A DNA stretch of 64,000 nt from Mucilaginibacter celer (lineage in GTDB: Bacteria > Bacteroidota > Bacteroidia > Sphingobacteriales > Sphingobacteriaceae). Numbering within the stretch: position 1 is the first letter of the stretch; every line of letters starts with the position of its first letter. Positions 33,708 to 43,548 of this stretch are shown piece by piece. Both the position numbers and the translations under genes were made by a program. The notes under the pieces were generated by a model. The model was not told where the DNA came from. It made no database searches and worked only from the letters and a program-made list of their open reading frames with translations. The DNA lies in assembly GCF_003576455.2 (NCBI RefSeq), contig NZ_CP032869.1, positions 5,208,001 to 5,272,000 on the forward strand. Direction: 5' to 3'.

Positions 33708-34481
33708 ATGAGTTTTGAAATTTTCGCCCAGGCCGAAACCTGGATCTCGCTTGTCACCCTTACTTTTTTAGAGATCGTTTTAGGCATCGATAACATTGTA
33801 TTTATTTCCATCCTGGCCGATAAGTTGCCGGCAAACCAGCAAAGCCGTGGCCGGCGGGTTGGTTTAGGTATGGCTATGATTACCCGCATCCTGTTATTAC
33901 TATCCATTAGCTGGGTAATGACATTAACAGCACCGCTGTTTAACCTAAGTTCCGTTTTCAGCATAACAGATGCCGGTTGGGTCGAAAAGCTGGCTATCTC
34001 GGGCAGGGATATCATCCTGATTGTCGGCGGCCTGTTCCTGATTTATAAAAGCACTGCCGAAATTCATCATAAAATTGAGGGCGATGAAGAACAGGAAGGT
34101 TCGGTAAAGCGCCATTCTTTTTGGGCAACCATCTTTCAAATTATGCTGCTGGATATCGTTTTCTCGCTCGATTCGGTGATTACCGCCGTAGGTATGGCCA
34201 GCCATGTAGAGATCATGATTTTGGCGGTAGTTATAGCAGTGGGGATTATGATGCTATCATCAGATAGTGTGGCTTCGTTTGTAAACAAGCATCCAACGGT
34301 AAAAATGCTGGCTTTGTCATTTTTATTGCTCATAGGTGTTTCGTTATTAACCGAGGCCTTTGAGCAGCACATACCTAAGGGATATATCTATTTTGCCATG
34401 GCTTTCTCGGTTTTGGTTGAGATGCTGAATTTGAAGATGAAGGCAAACAAAGCGAAAAAGACAGTAAAGAAAAGCAAATAA
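33708..34481 (+). CDS. TerC family integral membrane protein
   Basis: About 257 residues from ATG 33708 (MSFEIFAQAETW); the earlier ATG would start inside the terminator. Seven or so transmembrane segments with the TerC acidic motifs LEIVLGIDNIVFISI and LDIVFSLDSVITAVGM, each carrying a membrane Asp/Asn pair. Members include manganese exporters (Alx/MeeF) and tellurite-resistance proteins; metal export is the likely role. The C-terminus is Lys-rich. It converges with the GH31 gene across a palindromic region. Confidence 0.92.
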   Translation: MSFEIFAQAETWISLVTLTFLEIVLGIDNIVFISILADKLPANQQSRGRRVGLGMAMITRILLLLSISWVMTLTAPLFNLSSVFSITDAGWVEKLAISGRDIILIVGGLFLIYKSTAEIHHKIEGDEEQEGSVKRHSFWATIFQIMLLDIVFSLDSVITAVGMASHVEIMILAVVIAVGIMMLSSDSVASFVNKHPTVKMLALSFLLLIGVSLLTEAFEQHIPKGYIYFAMAFSVLVEMLNLKMKANKAKKTVKKSK

Positions 34482-34523
34482 AAATCCGCTGCCCGAAGTC
34501 TCCGACTCGGACACTGTATGCCT

Positions 34524-34628
34524 GGAGTTTGCAACTCCGGCAACAAGCAGAAAATAAAACCCGAACAGCAAAGCAAATGGGTTTACGTTACAAACGTAAA
34601 CCCATTTTAAGCACACGTTATAAACGTG
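34524..34628. repeat. Cluster of three hairpins, REP-like
   Basis: GGAGTT-TGC-AACTCC (34524-34538), AATGGGTTTACGTT-ACA-AACGTAAACCCATT (34576-34606, perfect 14 bp) and CACGTT-ATA-AACGTG (34614-34628). They fill the tail-to-tail gap between terC and GH31. The TTTGCAACTCC form resembles REP palindromes linked to REP-associated transposases in this phylum. Confidence 0.8.
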
Positions 34629-34672
34629 CGCAAGGTAAATGACTTAATGCCTTAATGACCCAATGACCTAAC

Positions 34673-37090
34673 CTAAAGCGTCACCACCATCGCCTTACCA
34701 CTATACTTAACCACCTTATCTGCCTTAGCAGTTAAAGCCACATCCGAGCCATGCGCACCCTTAACCATCACAATATTAAACGTGCGGCTTTTCAACTGGC
34801 CGGGAAAATGCCCTTTGGTATCTGATATAGTCAACTTATGCGCTTTATCATTCCAGCTAAAGGTAAAAGTGGCCGATTGCCCTTTTTCGTAATTGTAGTT
34901 ATCGTTCTCATCCTCATAAAACTTAAACGAGGCATCGGCACCCGGATAAATACGCAGTTCGATATTACTGTTCGGTTTTTCGGTAGCATATTCAACATCC
35001 GGGCCCATAGGGATGATGGAGCCGGCTTTTACATACAGTGGCAAAATTTCGATTGGTGCGGCAGCACTAATGGTTTGACCGCCGTCAAGCAGTTCGCCGG
35101 TCCAGAAGTTGTACCATTTGCTGGCAGCGGGCAGATATACCTGGCGGGCTTTGGCTTTTTTATCAGCATCTTTCGAGGTGTACAATTGCTCGGTAACCGG
35201 GTTAACCATAAAGGCCGGACCAAACATATACTGATCAGGAATACCGTAAACGTTGCTGTCGCCGCGGTAGTCAAATGCCAGCGAGCGCATAATGGTATAA
35301 TTATCGTTGGTTACCCGGCCCGCCAGCGAGTAAATGTATGGCATCAGGCGGTACCGCAGTTTATCAAAATTTAACAGGATGGCCCTTGTATTTTCATCCC
35401 AGTTTTTGCTGAAGATGGCGCGCTCGCCTTTACCATGAATCCGGAATATCGGGCAAAAGGTTCCAAATTGAAACCAGCGGGTAAATAACTCACGCTTGTC
35501 GGGCTGCGACCAGTCGGCAGGTTTCCAATGGTAGTGATAGCCGCCGATATCAGATGTCCAGTATGGGATGCCCGAGGTACAGGCATTAATGCCCTGGGGT
35601 ACCTGGTCTTTAAAATCATGAAAAGTACACTCAATGTCGCTTGACCATAGTGTGGCGGCATTGCGCTGTTCGCCGGCAAATGACTGCCTTACCAAAAAGA
35701 AGGCACGCTTGCCGGGAATATCCCTGCGCCAGCCTTCATACACACCTTTGGTATGCTGCAGCGAGTAAGTGTTAAAATAATCAATCCCCTTGCCTATGGC
35801 AAAATTACTTTGGCGGCGGGCATCCAGCAAAGCGCCGTTATCCGGTTCGCACTGATCAATCCACCAGGCATCCCAGCCGTAACGTTTTATAAGACTATCG
35901 CGGGCCTGGTCCCAGTACAGTTCGCGGGCTTTGGGATTGTGGGCATCGTAATAGGTATCAAAAGTGTGGGTAACTACGTTATCCCAGGTAATATCGGTTA
36001 AGCCGCCCATTTTTTCTAACGCATCATAGTTAGGTGTACCCTTCCCAAACACGGGCCATATCGAGATCATGGCATGCAGGTTTGCTTTATGCAGGGCATC
36101 AACCAGTTTTTGCGGATGCGGGTAGCGCTCGGGCTTCATTACGTGCGAACCGATGGGCAACGGATCCCAGTAATACCAATCCTGCACAATGGCATCCACC
36201 GGGATATGGTTGTTGCGGTAGTTATCTTTTACGGTCAGAATCTCGTCTTCGCTCAGATACCTATCCTGCGATTGGAACAAGCCATAAGCCCATTTGCCAA
36301 ACATCGGGGCTTTGCCGGTAGCCGTACGGTACAGATCTATGATGTGATCAAAACCCGGGCCGTAGAAAAAGTAGTAATCCACCTGTTTGCCACTTTCTGA
36401 TACATATTTAAATTTGGTATTACCTGCCTCGGCACCATAAAAATTACTTGCCGAGTAGTTATCCCACATCAAACCATAACCTTTGGTTGACAGCAGCACC
36501 GGGATAGCACCGGTAAGGTATTTAATAGCCAGATCCTGGTTGCGGCCTTTGTAGTTGATAGACATCGAATCGAGCGGGTGGCAGCCTAAACCAAACAGGG
36601 CCTCGTCCTGCGGAGATACAAATTGCGTAGTGATAGCATTGGTGCTGATGCCCGCAACAGTTGCCGGGGTAACTGATTTGTTATCGCTGTCTTCGGCAGT
36701 GATAATATTGCCTTTTAAATCGGTATAGGTAATGGCATTAGTAGCTTTACTAACCCTTACTTTAAGCTTCGCTGTGGTGATGACCACCTCGGTTTTGGTA
36801 TCGGTAACCTGGTAAGCCGGGTGCTGCAGCCATTTGTTATTAACTACCAGCGATGGCTTTGTTTCAAAAGCATCAAAAACGGTATATTTTACTTCGATGA
36901 TATCATCCTTACGGATAAGCACCTTCATCAGGCCTTTATCTAAAGTAAAGGTAACGCCATCGGCAGCTTTTTTGAATGATTTAATGGTTGCTGAAGCCTG
37001 CATAACCGGTATGCCTGCTATCAGCAAAATAATTAACGCAATCGATTGTTTTATTTTTGCGCTTTGGTGAGATAATTGTTTAAACATCAT
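34673..37090 (-). CDS. Secreted glycoside hydrolase family 31 (alpha-glucosidase/xylosidase)
   Basis: About 805 residues from ATG 37090, with a signal peptide (LLIAGIPVMQASA). N-terminal beta-sandwich, then the GH31 barrel: nucleophile Asp in WWIDQCEPD (about residue 415) and acid/base Asp in AATLWSSD (about 488), then a DUF5110-type C-terminal beta domain. The specificity among alpha-xylosidase, alpha-glucosidase and related activities cannot be fixed from motifs. It is divergent from a sugar-acid-type dehydratase gene, which suggests use of plant or microbial glycans. Confidence 0.92.
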   Translation of the reverse strand: MMFKQLSHQSAKIKQSIALIILLIAGIPVMQASATIKSFKKAADGVTFTLDKGLMKVLIRKDDIIEVKYTVFDAFETKPSLVVNNKWLQHPAYQVTDTKTEVVITTAKLKVRVSKATNAITYTDLKGNIITAEDSDNKSVTPATVAGISTNAITTQFVSPQDEALFGLGCHPLDSMSINYKGRNQDLAIKYLTGAIPVLLSTKGYGLMWDNYSASNFYGAEAGNTKFKYVSESGKQVDYYFFYGPGFDHIIDLYRTATGKAPMFGKWAYGLFQSQDRYLSEDEILTVKDNYRNNHIPVDAIVQDWYYWDPLPIGSHVMKPERYPHPQKLVDALHKANLHAMISIWPVFGKGTPNYDALEKMGGLTDITWDNVVTHTFDTYYDAHNPKARELYWDQARDSLIKRYGWDAWWIDQCEPDNGALLDARRQSNFAIGKGIDYFNTYSLQHTKGVYEGWRRDIPGKRAFFLVRQSFAGEQRNAATLWSSDIECTFHDFKDQVPQGINACTSGIPYWTSDIGGYHYHWKPADWSQPDKRELFTRWFQFGTFCPIFRIHGKGERAIFSKNWDENTRAILLNFDKLRYRLMPYIYSLAGRVTNDNYTIMRSLAFDYRGDSNVYGIPDQYMFGPAFMVNPVTEQLYTSKDADKKAKARQVYLPAASKWYNFWTGELLDGGQTISAAAPIEILPLYVKAGSIIPMGPDVEYATEKPNSNIELRIYPGADASFKFYEDENDNYNYEKGQSATFTFSWNDKAHKLTISDTKGHFPGQLKSRTFNIVMVKGAHGSDVALTAKADKVVKYSGKAMVVTL

Positions 37091-37330
37091 GACTATCACT
37101 GATCTGGTTTATATTGGGTGTGAGATATACACCTAATTGTTAGTGTGAATATAGCGTTGTTTTAGTAATTGGAAAAGAAAAAGTGAACGCCGCCCGTAAA
37201 TTGATTTTTTAGTATTATAAAAAGTTGAAAAAGTACAATCACGAAAATTTTGTTTGCATTTATCGGGTTATGCCTCAAAACTTATCTGTGTAAAATCATT
37301 TTACAATAGCCAAAACGATTTACAGAAATC

Positions 37331-37338
37331 TATATTTG
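37331..37338 (+). promoter_or_regulatory. -7 element of the dehydratase gene
   Basis: TATATTTG matches TANNTTTG exactly, 25 bases before ATG 37363. Because it contains the only earlier in-frame start (TTG 37336), it also supports the ATG as the true start. Confidence 0.55.
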
Positions 37339-37362
37339 TTAAACACCAATAGCATAAACTTT

Positions 37363-39078
37363 ATGGAGGATAAACCGCTACGCAGCCGGCAATGGTTTGG
37401 CAAGCAGGGCAAAGACGGTTTTATATATCGGGCCTGGATGAAAAATCAGGGCATCCCGGCGCACCAATTGCAGGGCAAGCCGGTGATAGGCATCTGCAAT
37501 ACGTGGTCAGAACTTACGCCCTGCAATGCGCATTTCCGCGAACTGGCGCAATCGGTAAAAAACGGAATTTATGAGGCCGGCGGTTACCCGGTCGAATTCC
37601 CGGTGATGTCGTTAGGTGAAACGCTGATAAAACCTACCGCCATGCTGTATCGCAACCTGGTGAGTATGGATGTGGAAGAAAGCATTCGCGCCAACCCGGT
37701 TGATGGCGTGGTACTGCTTTGCGGCTGCGATAAAACAACGCCGGCCCTGGTAATGGGCGCCTGCAGCGTAAATATCCCTACCATAGTAGTATCGGGCGGA
37801 CCGATGCTTACCGGCAAATACCGCGGCAGGGACATCGGCACTTCAGATATCTGGCGCTTTTTTGCCGATCATCAAACCGGGCAAATGAACGATGAAGACC
37901 TATATGCAGCCGAAGCCTGCATGGCCCGCAGCCAGGGGCATTGCGCCGTAATGGGTACGGCATCAACCATGGCCTGTATGGTTGAGTCGCTGGGGCTTTC
38001 GCTGGCCGGAAATGCGGCTATCCCCGCGGCCGATTCGCGGCGCAAGGCATTGGCTCACCTATCGGGCAACCGTATTGTTGAAATGGTAAAGGAAGATCTG
38101 AAACTATCAGACATCCTCACCCGCCAGGCTTTTGAAAATGCTATTACTGTAAACGCGGCTATCGGAGGTTCAACCAATTTTATTATTCATTTGCTGGCTA
38201 TTGCAGGCCGTATCGGGGTTGATCTTAACATGGATGATTTTAATACCTCCGCCCGCAATATACCCCTGCTGGCTAACCTGCAACCCTCGGGCAAGTATTT
38301 TATGGAAGATTTTTATTATGCCGGTGGTTTGCCCGCACTGATGAAGGAGCTTCATAACCAGCTTAACAGCAAAGCTATTACCGTAAGCGGAAATCCGTTA
38401 TCAAGCAATTATCAAAACGCGGAGTGTTTTAATCGTGAACTCATCGCACCTGTCGAAACTCCGTTTAACCCGGTTGCCGGGATAGTTGTGCTAAAGGGTA
38501 ATCTTTGCGAAAACGGCGCGGTACTAAAACCATCAGCAGCAAGCCCGGCTTTAATGCAGCACACCGGCAAGGCGGTGGTGTTTGAAAATATAGAGGATTT
38601 TAACCACAGGGTTAACCATCCGGATTTGGATGTGGACAAGAATAGTGTATTGGTATTAAAAAACGCCGGCCCCAAAGGCTATCCGGGCATGCCCGAAGTA
38701 GGTAATATGCTCATCCCCAAAAAACTGATGGACCAGGGTGTTACGGATATGGTACGCATCTCGGACGGGCGCATGAGCGGCACTGGTTTCGGAACCGTAG
38801 TACTGCATGTATCGCCCGAAGCCGCTGTTGGCGGAACACTGGCCATAGTGCAGGACGGTGATATGATTTCGCTGGACGTTGCAGCGGGTATTTTACACCT
38901 GCACGTAAGCGACGAGGAAATAGCAACACGCAAAGCCGCACTGGTATTGGATCACCAGGTAAGCAAACGGGGGTATACTTATTTATATCAAACCCATGTG
39001 GAACAGGCTCACCTTGGTGCCGATCTGGACTTTTTAAAGGGCAGTTCAGGCAGTGAGGTGGCGAGGGATTCGCATTGA
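37363..39078 (+). CDS. IlvD/Edd family dehydratase, sugar-acid subfamily
   Basis: About 571 residues from ATG 37363 (MEDKPLRSRQWF). It has the Fe-S cysteine motifs CNTWSELTPCN and LLCGCDKTTPAL, and MGTASTMACM. The RSRQWFG and GFIYRAWMKNQG start is more like L-arabinonate or D-xylonate dehydratases than like dihydroxy-acid dehydratase for valine and isoleucine. No other ilv gene is near. Eighteen bases downstream an SDR dehydrogenase begins, consistent with non-phosphorylative pentose or sugar-acid breakdown. The substrate is inferred. Confidence 0.85.
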   Translation: MEDKPLRSRQWFGKQGKDGFIYRAWMKNQGIPAHQLQGKPVIGICNTWSELTPCNAHFRELAQSVKNGIYEAGGYPVEFPVMSLGETLIKPTAMLYRNLVSMDVEESIRANPVDGVVLLCGCDKTTPALVMGACSVNIPTIVVSGGPMLTGKYRGRDIGTSDIWRFFADHQTGQMNDEDLYAAEACMARSQGHCAVMGTASTMACMVESLGLSLAGNAAIPAADSRRKALAHLSGNRIVEMVKEDLKLSDILTRQAFENAITVNAAIGGSTNFIIHLLAIAGRIGVDLNMDDFNTSARNIPLLANLQPSGKYFMEDFYYAGGLPALMKELHNQLNSKAITVSGNPLSSNYQNAECFNRELIAPVETPFNPVAGIVVLKGNLCENGAVLKPSAASPALMQHTGKAVVFENIEDFNHRVNHPDLDVDKNSVLVLKNAGPKGYPGMPEVGNMLIPKKLMDQGVTDMVRISDGRMSGTGFGTVVLHVSPEAAVGGTLAIVQDGDMISLDVAAGILHLHVSDEEIATRKAALVLDHQVSKRGYTYLYQTHVEQAHLGADLDFLKGSSGSEVARDSH

Positions 39079-39095
39079 TAAATAAAACCATCTAA

Positions 39096-39863
39096 ATGAC
39101 AACTGATAAATTTACAGGTCAGGTAGCCATAGTAACGGGTGCCGGGCAAGGGATAGGCTTTGAAATAGCTAAACAATTAAGTCTTGGCGGCGCCGATGTT
39201 TTACTGAATGATTTAAGTTACGACCTGGCAGTGCAGGCTTCATCGGCAATAAATGCACTTGGCGGCAATTGCCATCCACTTGTCGGCGATGCATCCGACA
39301 TTGATTTTATACAGCAAATGGTTGATGAAGCAGTACATCGCTTTGGCAAAGTTACCATTGCCATCGCCAATGCCGGCATCACACTTTTTGGCGATTTTTT
39401 AAATTATCCGCAGCAATCTCTGCAAAGCGTAATGAATCTTAACCTGCAAGGCAGTTTCTTCCTGGCGCAAAGGGTGGCAAGACAAATCATCACACAAAAA
39501 AGTGGCGGCAGCATCCTGTTCATGTCATCAGTTACCGGGCACCAGGCTCATCAGGATTTGGCCGCCTACGGGATGACCAAGGCCGCTTTGGAGATGCTGG
39601 CCAAAAGTTTAGTTGTGGAGCTGAGCCAACACCAAATCACGGTAAATACCGTAGCCCCCGGCGCTACTTTAACTGAGCGCACCATGGAAGATGCCGGTTA
39701 TCAAAACACCTGGTCACGCATTACGCCCATGGGGCGTGCAGCTACTGTCGAGGATGTTGCCAATGCTGTTTTATTTTTAGTTTCGCCGCAGGCAAGGCAT
39801 ATTACCGGCCAAAACCTGATTGTTGATGGAGGATGGACAGCGGTGAGCACGTCGCCGTATTAA
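39096..39863 (+). CDS. SDR family oxidoreductase
   Basis: A 255-residue classical short-chain dehydrogenase. The cofactor motif TGAGQGIG, the NAGIT motif, the catalytic Ser (MSSVTG) with YGMTK, and the C-terminal GQNLIVDGGWT are all present. Reading directly after the dehydratase gene suggests that it oxidises or reduces a sugar or sugar acid in the same pathway. NAD or NADP preference is not clear (Asp at the end of the second strand, NDLSYD, favours NAD). Confidence 0.9.
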   Translation: MTTDKFTGQVAIVTGAGQGIGFEIAKQLSLGGADVLLNDLSYDLAVQASSAINALGGNCHPLVGDASDIDFIQQMVDEAVHRFGKVTIAIANAGITLFGDFLNYPQQSLQSVMNLNLQGSFFLAQRVARQIITQKSGGSILFMSSVTGHQAHQDLAAYGMTKAALEMLAKSLVVELSQHQITVNTVAPGATLTERTMEDAGYQNTWSRITPMGRAATVEDVANAVLFLVSPQARHITGQNLIVDGGWTAVSTSPY

Positions 39864-39894
39864 TTTTCAGCAACTGCCTTACTACACTATATAA

Positions 39895-40335
39895 ATGTTT
39901 AATAACTTAGACCTCTTTGACTATACCGTCCAAACATTTCGGGCCGGGACCTGGACACTGTTACCTCCGGAAGTTATACTCGAAAACATAACCGGTGAGC
40001 TGATTGCGTCCGGTTATCGCATCACAAGTCAAACCGATAATATCATCAAATTTGATTACAATGGCAATTACAGGTTTAATGATAGGATTCAGCCCTTTAA
40101 AATGTTAGAGGAGGGAGTATTTGAAGTATCATCTACAGAGAACAAAAGTATCATCAAGCTGATATATTATGTGGATATGACTGCCGATATCGCGCTTATA
40201 TTATTATGTATATTTTGCGCTTGTATTACCACCAGTTGGGAACCACTGATACTTGCCGTGGGCATGGGCCTTCTATTGTTGCTTCGCATTTACTCGGTTA
40301 AAAATGTAGCGGCCAAACTGCTTTCAAATTTTTGA
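39895..40335 (+). CDS. Hypothetical membrane protein
   Basis: A 146-residue protein; the first 95 residues are soluble, then two transmembrane segments (IALILLCIFCACITTSW and LILAVGMGLLLLLRIY). No family recognised. It follows the SDR by 31 bases. Confidence 0.6.
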   Translation: MFNNLDLFDYTVQTFRAGTWTLLPPEVILENITGELIASGYRITSQTDNIIKFDYNGNYRFNDRIQPFKMLEEGVFEVSSTENKSIIKLIYYVDMTADIALILLCIFCACITTSWEPLILAVGMGLLLLLRIYSVKNVAAKLLSNF

Positions 40336-40342
40336 GCGATAC

Positions 40343-40431
40343 ATGAAAATTAAAAAAATCATCGTTATCTACATTTTCTGCCGCTGCTCGTCTCTGCCCG
40401 GAGTCAAGTATTGAGATATTTCTCCCGTTAA
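40343..40431 (+). pseudogene. Possible remnant of a secreted-protein gene (signal peptide only)
   Basis: ATG 40343 opens MKIKKIIVIYIF, and after a one-base shift the frame continues LPLLVSARSQVLRYFSR and stops at 40431. Joined, this is a typical Bacteroidota signal peptide, with nothing behind it. It may be a decayed gene start, or chance. Confidence 0.3.
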
Positions 40432-40439
40432 CGCCATAG

Positions 40440-41285
40440 TCATAGCCTATCTAATAAATAATCAAACGTAAACCTGGGTTCATAACCCAAATATCTTCTG
40501 GCTTTATCGCACACATATACCCTATCAATGCTTTCCGGAAACTCCCAGCCTTTTAATTGATAAACGGCTTCGGCTTGCGGATAATATTTCCTGATCAGGG
40601 CTACCGGATTATGCTTCAACTCAACCAGATCATCCTTGCCAAACGATGAGGTACTTGCAATATTAAAAATCTCAAATTCATCAAAGGTTTTATCCAGGGC
40701 TAATTGTAATCCCCTGGCTCCATCCCTTTCATCAAGGCCGCGGTATAAACGATGATTCAGCTTCAGGTTTTCATCCTCGGGCAAAAAACGGCCAACACGG
40801 TAAACTGAGGCTTGCAAGCCTTCGCGGTAGAAAAAATCTCTACAAAGCTGTTCGGCGGTTTGCTTGGTGATGTCGTAAATATCTCTTGGCTTAACAGGCA
40901 ACTCTTCGTCAACCCAAATCGCCTTTTCAGTATCCACCATAGCATCTCCATAAATAGATGTGGTACTGGTGTATAAAAACCGGGGTACCTTATTGGCAAT
41001 GCAGGCATTGAGCAAATTAAGCGTGCCGTAAATATTTACATCAATAAATGCCCTGCGGGGGTAGTTAAGCTCAAAATGTTTTCCGTGGATGGCTGCTGTA
41101 TGAATAATGGCATCTATATTTTTTGTTGCCGATAGCACTGTACCCTCATCCAAAATATCGATCAGCAGATCTGTCGTGGCCGAGGGCACGATATCCAGCC
41201 CAAGCACTTCATAGCCATGCTTCCGCAAATGATCTAAGGTTACCGAGCCCAATCTGCCCGATGCCCCTGTTACCAAAACCCGCAT
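40440..41285 (-). CDS. NAD-dependent epimerase/dehydratase family protein
   Basis: A 281-residue extended SDR with the nucleotide motif TGASGRLG, the catalytic YTSTTSIYGD region and the YDITK active-site motif. The C-terminal part is short. Substrates in this family are usually nucleotide sugars; none can be chosen here. It lies 4 bases downstream of the small GNAT gene on the same strand. Confidence 0.88.
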   Translation of the reverse strand: MRVLVTGASGRLGSVTLDHLRKHGYEVLGLDIVPSATTDLLIDILDEGTVLSATKNIDAIIHTAAIHGKHFELNYPRRAFIDVNIYGTLNLLNACIANKVPRFLYTSTTSIYGDAMVDTEKAIWVDEELPVKPRDIYDITKQTAEQLCRDFFYREGLQASVYRVGRFLPEDENLKLNHRLYRGLDERDGARGLQLALDKTFDEFEIFNIASTSSFGKDDLVELKHNPVALIRKYYPQAEAVYQLKGWEFPESIDRVYVCDKARRYLGYEPRFTFDYLLDRL

Positions 41286-41289
41286 TAAA

Positions 41290-41583
41290 TTAGTTATGAA
41301 TTGCCAAAATCCGCGACCATTCCGGGTGCCTTTTCAGATAACTGGCCACATAAACACAAAGCGGAATCAGTTTTAAGTGATTTTCTTCGATATAAGTAAA
41401 AGCCTTTTCAACAATGGCCGAAGCCACACCTTTACCCTCAAGCTCAACCGGCACCTCGGTATGGATCAGGTAAATTTTATCATCTTTTCGCTTATAGTCG
41501 ATAAAAGCACGGTATCCATCAACCGTTAATTCAAAGTTGTGAATGGCTTCGTTATTTACCAGGGGAATATCGTCGTATTTCAT
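41290..41583 (-). CDS. Small GNAT-like acetyltransferase (COG2388 type)
   Basis: About 97 residues from ATG 41583 (MKYDDIPLVNN). The core EGKGVASAIVEKAF matches the acetyl-CoA-binding motif, followed by LIPLCVYVASYLKRHPEW, typical of the single-domain YjdJ/YidJ group. The substrate is unknown. It is followed by the epimerase gene. Confidence 0.88.
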   Translation of the reverse strand: MKYDDIPLVNNEAIHNFELTVDGYRAFIDYKRKDDKIYLIHTEVPVELEGKGVASAIVEKAFTYIEENHLKLIPLCVYVASYLKRHPEWSRILAIHN

Positions 41584-41633
41584 AGCAGTATTATTGAAAA
41601 ACAAATTTATAAACTTAACATTCCCCGCATGTG

Positions 41634-41963
41634 CTAATTGGTCGAAAATATGCGGGTGTGCTTAAACAATTCAGCAAAGCGATAGGCCATATGCTCAAAA
41701 AGGCTTTGATCAATGCTATAGGTGATATGGCCTTTAAAGCCCTGTGCTTTTAGTATGCCCAAATTTTTAAGTTCGGCTACGTGTTTGTTAATGGTTTCTA
41801 TATTGAAAGGGATTTCCCAAAGGGCTTCACGATTAACGGCATTGTTGTTTTCCATAATAATGCGGATGATGGCAATCCTTACCGGGAGAGCCAGCGCCTT
41901 TGCAAAATTGGATAGTTCTTTATCACCCTCGTCGAAATTTGAATATGAATAAGATAGTGGCAT
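41634..41963 (-). CDS. ArsR-like winged-helix regulator
   Basis: A 109-residue protein with a winged helix (ALALPVRIAIIRIIMENN, then TINKHVAELKNLGILKAQGF as recognition helix and wing). No cysteine metal site is visible, so it is not a typical metal sensor. It lies upstream of the acetyltransferase on the same strand and may regulate that small operon. Confidence 0.8.
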   Translation of the reverse strand: MPLSYSYSNFDEGDKELSNFAKALALPVRIAIIRIIMENNNAVNREALWEIPFNIETINKHVAELKNLGILKAQGFKGHITYSIDQSLFEHMAYRFAELFKHTRIFSTN

Positions 41964-42124
41964 AACAGCATGTTATTGATCGTACCTGTTAGCCATACGG
42001 CTGCCGGGTACGAAATGATACATATAGCCTGATAGCACATCATGCTAATGTTATTTAAAAATTAAACGGTTATCCCGGCGGTTTAATTGTGCCGGGCAGG
42101 AAACATGACAGGTAAACTATCCAA

Positions 42125-42493
42125 TCAAACTATCAGCTGCCGGTTTAGCAGGTAAGCCGGCAAGGGGTGTAGCTCCCGGTACGCTTTGAAGTACGATAGA
42201 AAGTATGAGCCAAAGATAGGTGGAAAGCCAAATAACAACAGCAACAACGACAGAAATGTTACACGCAGTTGAAGCCGGGGATTGGCAAGGTGCTTCTGTA
42301 CCGAAGCCATAGCATTAAGCCCGCCGTCGCGGTATTGGATAATACGTTTGCTGAATGCCTTTTGCAAGGCGAACATATTAATTTTAGCAGGCGGGTGCTG
42401 CCTGTTAAACTGCATAAAGCCGATAAAAGGCTTGGCCACAAACATTACTGTCGCGATAAATAAAAATATCCTGAGTTTACGTTGTGGTTTCAT
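42125..42493 (-). CDS. Small hypothetical membrane protein
   Basis: A 122-residue basic protein with two transmembrane segments (IFLFIATVMFVAKPFIGF and VTFLSLLLLLFGFPPIFG). No family recognised. It stands alone between the regulator and the universal stress protein gene. Confidence 0.55.
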   Translation of the reverse strand: MKPQRKLRIFLFIATVMFVAKPFIGFMQFNRQHPPAKINMFALQKAFSKRIIQYRDGGLNAMASVQKHLANPRLQLRVTFLSLLLLLFGFPPIFGSYFLSYFKAYRELHPLPAYLLNRQLIV

Positions 42494-42624
42494 TAGCCGT
42501 AAAGCTATTAATTTATTAACCTTTTTATTACTAAAGGCAGGGCTTACAAATATAAAGTTAACAAACGGTATTTAACTTTTGTCAATAAAAAAGCTGTGTT
42601 TAATTATTGTTATAAAATGCATAG

Positions 42625-43458
42625 CTATTTCAGTATCAATACCGGGAGCCGGGCATTAAACGAAAGGGCATCGGTAATACTGCTATGGGTTAAATTGTAA
42701 AAAAAGCTATGCCTGCCGGGTAATGCAATAATCAGTTGCACGTTGTTACCGCCGGCAAAATCAAGTATCCCTTTTACCACATTCTTATCCTCCGAATAGT
42801 AAAGCTTACATTCGTAACAATTTACCAATTGTTTAACCGCGGCCTCATACTCATCCTCGCGCCCGATGTGTTTCTTCTTCGGATCGACATATAAAATCAT
42901 CAGCTTGGGGTTTAACCAACCATGCGAATTATTTAAACCCTGCAACAAGCCCAAACGGGCTACGGCTTCAAAATCGCAGGGAACCACGGCCTGCTCAATT
43001 CTTTTGTAGACCGAGTTTGCCGGAATGATGAGCACTTTAACCGGGCTGCTTTTAGCTATTTCAATAATCTGTTCGCCTATCATGCTCACTTCGCCCGTGG
43101 CATCGCTGCCTACTATAAGCAAATCGGGGTGTTTATCCTGAATTACCTGGTATATGGCCCTTAAAACCGGTTCGTTACTTATGGTGGTTTCCACCTCGAT
43201 GGTTTCGCCACAGCGGTTTTGGAGTTTCTGGCCCAAAAAGGTTAGCTGGCTTTCTATTTCCTGGCGCTCGGTTTCAATATCATCGGCGCTTAGCTGCAAA
43301 AAATCGGGCGTGGGTAAAATCTGTTCATATACTGATGTATAAAAACTTTTAAGCAGGATGATTTTTTTTACGGCCGCATCCCGGCTCAGGTCGGTAGCGT
43401 ACTTGATGGCATTCGAACTTGTTTCCGAAAAATCTACCGGTATCAGTATGGTTTTCAT
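42625..43458 (-). CDS. Universal stress protein, two Usp domains
   Basis: A 277-residue protein with two tandem UspA folds. The first begins ILIPVDFSETSSNAIKYA and contains LLIVGSDATGEVSMIGEQ; the second begins QAVVPCDFEAVAR and is more divergent, ending ITDALSFNARLPVLIL. Usp proteins bind ATP or AMP and act in stress survival. It stands 90 bases from the quinone oxidoreductase-like gene, both leftward. Confidence 0.9.
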   Translation of the reverse strand: MKTILIPVDFSETSSNAIKYATDLSRDAAVKKIILLKSFYTSVYEQILPTPDFLQLSADDIETERQEIESQLTFLGQKLQNRCGETIEVETTISNEPVLRAIYQVIQDKHPDLLIVGSDATGEVSMIGEQIIEIAKSSPVKVLIIPANSVYKRIEQAVVPCDFEAVARLGLLQGLNNSHGWLNPKLMILYVDPKKKHIGREDEYEAAVKQLVNCYECKLYYSEDKNVVKGILDFAGGNNVQLIIALPGRHSFFYNLTHSSITDALSFNARLPVLILK

Positions 43459-43548
43459 AACAAAGAGGTTTGGCTAATTGGCAAGTTAATATGATATTAA
43501 ATTTACGTAATTAAAATTTGATTATCATAGCCCAAACCTTTAGGTTAA

